In this document: one piece after another, positions 60,301 through 64,000 of the stretch
Layout: each line of letters begins with the position of its first letter
Numbering within the stretch: the stretch's first letter is position 1
DNA from: Owenia fusiformis
Lineage: Eukaryota; Annelida; Polychaeta; Sabellida; Oweniidae
Length of the DNA stretch: 64,000 nucleotides
Direction: 5' to 3'
NCBI GenBank assembly: GCA_903813345.2
Contig: CAIIXF020000005.1
Location: 18,169,375 to 18,233,374, forward strand
Program-made: the position numbers and the translations under genes
The notes under the pieces: model-generated
Seen by the model: only the letters and a program-made list of their open reading frames with translations
Told to the model about the DNA's origin: nothing
The model's database searches: none

Positions 60301-61542
60301 TTTCTCGCGTCATTGGTTCTCTTTATCACATTAAACATCTACTTCAAATAGACAGTTTCAAAACAATTTACTACTCATTGATGCACTCTCAATTAAATTA
60401 TTGCAACATAATCTGGGGTAACACATTTAAATCATTTTATGATCGTCTACATAAACTGCAGAAACAATTCTTAAGGCTAGCTTTAAATAAGGATAGACTT
60501 TCTCACTCCGCTCCCCTATTTAAAGATCTTAGAATATTAAATATTTTTGATGTCAACAGATATTGTACTGGTCAGTTCATGTACAAAATCTTTAATAAGC
60601 ACCCCAGTCTTCCAAAAAATCTATTTCAAGACTTGTTTGATATCAACATTAATATTCATCATCATTACACAAGACAATTGCATTATTTTCATATCCCTAA
60701 ATGCTCTAAACTTTCCCTTCGCTATCTGGGTCCTAATCTTCGGAATGCTCTACCACATGATATTAAAAAATGCTCCACTCTAAATATTTTCAAATCTTCA
60801 TATAAAAAACTACTCATCTATCGATAATGTATAATACCAATATCATACTATACTGTTGATTTTATACTGGTACCCGATTTTTGTAACATTTTTACATTGT
60901 ACATCCTTAGATCTGTAGATTAATTGTTAATACCATTTTTATATACCTACATGTAACATAATATAAGTGTTTTCTTTTATATGTAGTCTAGTTGTCATTT
61001 TAATGATTTATGTTAAACCGCAACATATACCCACTAGGGTGTCTAGCGGCTTGTTTTTATAGTGTATATTATATAAGAATTATGAAATAAATAATTGAAT
61101 TGAATTGAAAAAAAAACAAAAAAAAACAAAAACATGGAAAAGTTGAAAAGTCCCAAACAACAGGAGATTTTGTGAAAACAACCGGTGAAAATCACCTGTT
61201 CCCTGCAGCTAATGAAACCCCTGACATGGATGATCCAAGAAATCAAAATCAAATTATGATCCAACAAATAGTTTCTCTATATTCCCCAAATAGCTAATAA
61301 AGTGAGAAATCCCTTTGAAAATGTACTTTTTATAGGTTGCAAAGTATTGTGGGTTTGCTGACAAGAAAAAGGCTCAGGAATATTTTGGAAAAGCCCACAT
61401 GCTTCGTAGGATTGGTGAAGGTGCAGAAGTAGCAGCAGCAGTAGCATTCCTCTGCAGTAAAGATGCCTCATTCATCACAGCAACAGATTTGAGTGTAGAT
61501 GGAGGATACACTTCAATGTCACCAGAGAGATTTGGAGAGTGA
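57339..61542 (+). CDS. Classical short-chain dehydrogenase/reductase, copy 1
   Basis: Five exons, 57339-57408, 57604-57882, 58654-58752, 59320-59507, 61336-61542, join in phase to 280 residues, the usual size of a classical [19 protein letters not shown] is the Rossmann TGxxxGIG cofactor site, with an acidic residue after the second strand (VAVFDIND) that favours NAD(H). YLVNSAVY stands at the NNAG position. NMASGSAH holds the catalytic Ser, and YSTSK the YxxxK pair. SPGAIWTPG and a C-terminal [11 protein letters not shown] complete the fold. Substrate is not predictable. Intron 2 carries a CAGGCC MITE and intron 4 a LINE fragment. Copy 2 starts at 63215. The Asn-Ser-Ala in place of Asn-Ala-Ala in copy 2 is the main visible difference near the active site. 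Confidence 0.9.
57896..58069. mobile_element. CAGGCC-ended MITE, copy 2 (5-bp target duplication)
   Basis: Left end CAGGCCCCTAACCAGGGGGG; the right end, reverse-complemented, CAGGCCTGTAGCCAGGATTT. Flanks TGTAC (57891-57895 and 58070-58074). The paralogous intron in SDR copy 2 has a single TGTAC at 63762-63766 and no element, giving a natural empty site. Confidence 0.85.
59840..61112 (+). mobile_element. 5'-truncated non-LTR retrotransposon (LINE), RT C-terminal half
   Basis: An uninterrupted 322-codon frame at 59859-60827 encodes the reverse transcriptase second half: [27 protein letters not shown] (catalytic YADD-type box), then a thumb and C-terminal region. The 3' end carries an AATTGAATTGAATTG-type tail at about 61093-61110 followed by A-rich sequence. 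This 3' tail and the RT motifs fit the CR1/L2/Jockey-like clades; exact clade not determined. Lies in intron 4 of SDR copy 1 in sense orientation. Confidence 0.9.
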
Positions 61543-63214
61543 ACATACAAATAATTGAGCAACCAAGGGAAAGGGTAAAAGTAGACATAATTTGTCCCCA
61601 GAATTTGGTTGTTCTACAGTGGAATTAGACAAAGGAATGTCTATCAAATAAGGAACAGAAGAAAGAGACAGCTAGAGGGACTCTCTCAAATAAGGAACAA
61701 ATATTATTATGATGTTTTGCTTGGTACAGATGAAATCAATAGTTCTTTCATAAATAGGGGGAAATTATTTGATATATATGATTTTGTATATAAAATTAAT
61801 TCTTATTTGAATTTTTGAAGAAACAAAAAGATGACCTAAAATCCCCTATTAGGGAAGTCTGACAATATACTTTTCAATTTTGACCTTTTGGTATATGAGT
61901 ACATGACATTTAGTGAGTGAACTCAATGAGTGAGCAAATGGAATGAATAAAAAATACTAGAAGATATATATACTAAATAAATGTCTTGTTTTTAAAATAA
62001 AGAACAGTACTGCAAAATTGGGTACGGAAGTAGTTTTCCACCTTTTCATTCTCACCTCCTGTGTAACAATTGTTACGTTTATCATTTACTATTATCAATC
62101 ATTTCCACAAGCTTAGTATCGAAAATCATAAAATAGCAAGTAAAGGCCACCATTTTCCAAGATGGCTGCCATGTGCTTCTTTAATACCTACATTTTTAGC
62201 TCTATTAATGTCCTATATAATTTTTTTACATTTAAAACATATTGCTATTACAGTTTTACATATTGTACCTTAATAACTGTAAAATCAGCACTAAAATGGC
62301 CGCCATTTTTAGATGAGCGGCCATTTTGAAAATCGTTTTCGAGCAGAACTTCTACTCCCATAAGGTATATGTGTACAAAATATAAATAAAATCAGGCCAA
62401 CGGTATTTGATTTATTGCCCGGCCGGCCGGCCGGCTGGCCGGCCGGACGTACGTACATACGGACGGACAGAGGCGTTCCCTATATCCCTCCGAACTTCGT
62501 TCGATGGGATAATTATGTGGACCAAATAAATGGGCTAGAGGGTAACAGTAATGTAACCCTGGCAGCTTGTGTTTGGGCTAGTTTCTTAATATCACACAAT
62601 TTGTGCACACCGAACTCCCCCAAACTGCATCTGTTGGAATAATGAGATTTTAAGTGATCTGCACATTCAACCATTGAGGCCTCACATTTTTCTTTTATTT
62701 GATGACAAATTTAAATTCAGTACATGATCTTCTACTAGGATTTTTATTTATACATTTATCTTATGTTATTCAATTTGCAAGTTTTTGAATCTTTTTGTGG
62801 AAGAAAGGTCAGCGTGTAGATCAGAATTACTACACAAACTGTCACCGGTACCCGCCGTGGGGGCGGGGCTACTAAACTGTAATATGGTCTCTACTAGGCA
62901 GAGTGTAGTTTAACTAGACTCTGCACGCAGGGTAATCGTACATGTAAACTGCAGTGTAAAATGTAAATCACCTCGATCTTCCCCAAATATAGAGCCTCCG
63001 ATGGTTGGCCTATATTGGCAGAACTCAGGCATATTTTATGTCATGGTGACATAACCTCTAAACATATTAGTATGCTGTTGTCTTATTCATTGTTAGTGAG
63101 AAGATCAAGATAAGGCCAACCAAGTTAGAAGTAGACTTGACATACATGTATGTTGACGGATTTAGTATTTTTCTGATAACCATACACTAAAGTCAAAGCT
63201 CTGATCATAAGACT
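61543..63214. other. SDR copy 1 3' flank and SDR copy 2 upstream block
   Basis: At 62150-62350 there are AAAATGGCCGCCATTTTT and AAGATGGCTGCC motifs, then a CCGGCCGG microsatellite (62419-62447) and GTAC/GGAC repeats. From about 62510 the sequence is paralogous to 56175 onward, apart from a private ~150-bp GC-richer patch at about 62800-62950. No further gene seen. Confidence 0.6.
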
Positions 63215-64000
63215 ATGTCTGCCATATTCTTCAATATGCAACCAGTTTTGGATGAATCATCCACAAAAGAGAGATTTAAAGGTAAGCATTTGTTAAGATT
63301 CTATGTTTCCTCATTTGTTCATTTAATTATTCAGTTATTTGTCACATGGAATTTATTATCAAAATTATTTGATTTTGTACATTGTCTTAGGATGATTAAT
63401 GAAATATGAATCTACTATAGCTAGGATTCTTCTTTTGTATTATTCTCCAAAGTAATATATTATAGGAAAAGTTGTAATAGTGACGGGGGGCGCTTCTGGA
63501 ATAGGAAAAGAAACAGCAAAACGGTTCTTAAATGACGGTGCCACTGTTGCTGTATTTGACATAAATGATGATGCCATTCGAAACACAGAACTTGAATTTA
63601 AACAAGCAGGTTTTTCGCCAATGTTCTACAGTGTTGATGTTTCTAACAAAGCAGAGTGTCTATCAGGAGTGGGGAAGGTGGCTGATGCAAATGGGGGAGT
63701 TGTACACTATCTAGTCAATGCTGCAGTCTACTTTTGCTTTGAAGGTAGTGCAGACTGTACATGTACTTTTTTAAAATGGAACTTTGCTTTATGATTCATC
63801 TTTTAATATTATTGTACAACCTTCGCTGAACATGAGAAATGAGAAAATAACTTTTTGTTTTATTACAGTTGATAAAAGATCCAGACAGGATATCCTCATA
63901 GAGGTTGTCTATGGAAGAAAACTGTTTTTGTGATTTAATAAATATAATAACCAACTTGAAGAACATGTTCAAGAAGAAGCAAATGACTATCCATTATGAT
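63215..64000 (+). CDS. Classical SDR, copy 2, first two exons (cut by window end)
   Basis: Exons 63215-63281 and 63466-63744 parallel the first two exons of copy 1. The start reads [20 protein letters not shown] (copy 1: [15 protein letters not shown]), and exon 2 differs by few residues (TAKRF for TARRF, VNAAV for VNSAV). TGGASGIG is intact. The third exon is not seen before the window ends, so completeness is unknown. Recent tandem duplication in the same orientation. Confidence 0.85.

Overview
This is a eukaryotic, AT-rich, intron-rich animal window. Gene structures, the protein set (a DYNC2I2 and WDR11 orthologue, RNA polymerase II RPB2, an EPSTI1-like protein, a GT31 glycosyltransferase, classical SDRs) and the density of small inverted-repeat elements suggest a lophotrochozoan, most likely a mollusc such as a bivalve. 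That placement is inference; no ribosomal or mitochondrial marker is present.

Layout. 1-560 is a 56-bp minisatellite. Two exons of an unrecognised protein C-terminus lie at 3275-3424 and 6944-7243 (+). From 7.6 to 19.7 kb there is no recognisable gene: minisatellites (4.08-4.69 and 11.35-11.99 kb), small MITEs, a nested fold-back complex (15.2-17.76 kb), a tRNA-derived SINE candidate (~18 kb) and a degenerate repeat (18.5-19.44 kb). An EPSTI1-like gene (+) with a C-terminal CUE-like segment spans 19683-23347. DYNC2I2/WDR34 (-) spans 25477-33337 in 11 exons, and its largest intron holds a complete two-exon GT31 glycosyltransferase on the opposite strand. DYNC2I2 is head to head with POLR2B (+, 33836-45535, 22 exons), sharing a ~500 bp promoter with a ZNF143-like site. 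WDR11 (-, 50665-56141) is represented only by its C-terminal nine exons. Two tandem SDR genes (+) follow at 57339-61542 and 63215 to the window end.

Most interesting signals. (1) At least eleven POLR2B introns carry ~75-nt sequences with C/D-box snoRNA architecture from two families. One has a guide complementary to 28S rRNA CCTGTTGAGCTT. The other has the U21-like guide for CCGTCTTGAAAC. (2) POLR2B shows duplications of splice acceptor plus exon start at three exons (3 copies at 116-bp period, 3 at 41-bp period, 2 at exon 20); the upstream copies I traced for exons 7 and 13 run into stop codons. (3) A ~1.6-kb tandem duplication copied a degenerate mariner together with the last exon of WDR11. 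(4) A 73-bp inverted repeat pair in two DYNC2I2 introns brackets two exons, a circular-RNA-type arrangement. (5) The SDR duplication preserves a natural empty site for a CAGGCC-ended MITE, and an hAT-type MITE with a perfect 8-bp target duplication sits in a YY1-like repeat array.

How the genes relate: POLR2B is housekeeping transcription machinery. DYNC2I2 (dynein-2) and WDR11 (trafficking/cilium-linked) are both WD-repeat proteins with ciliary roles, but nothing in the sequence shows that they are co-regulated. Coding calls rest on hand-traced splice sites whose phases add up. No database search was run.
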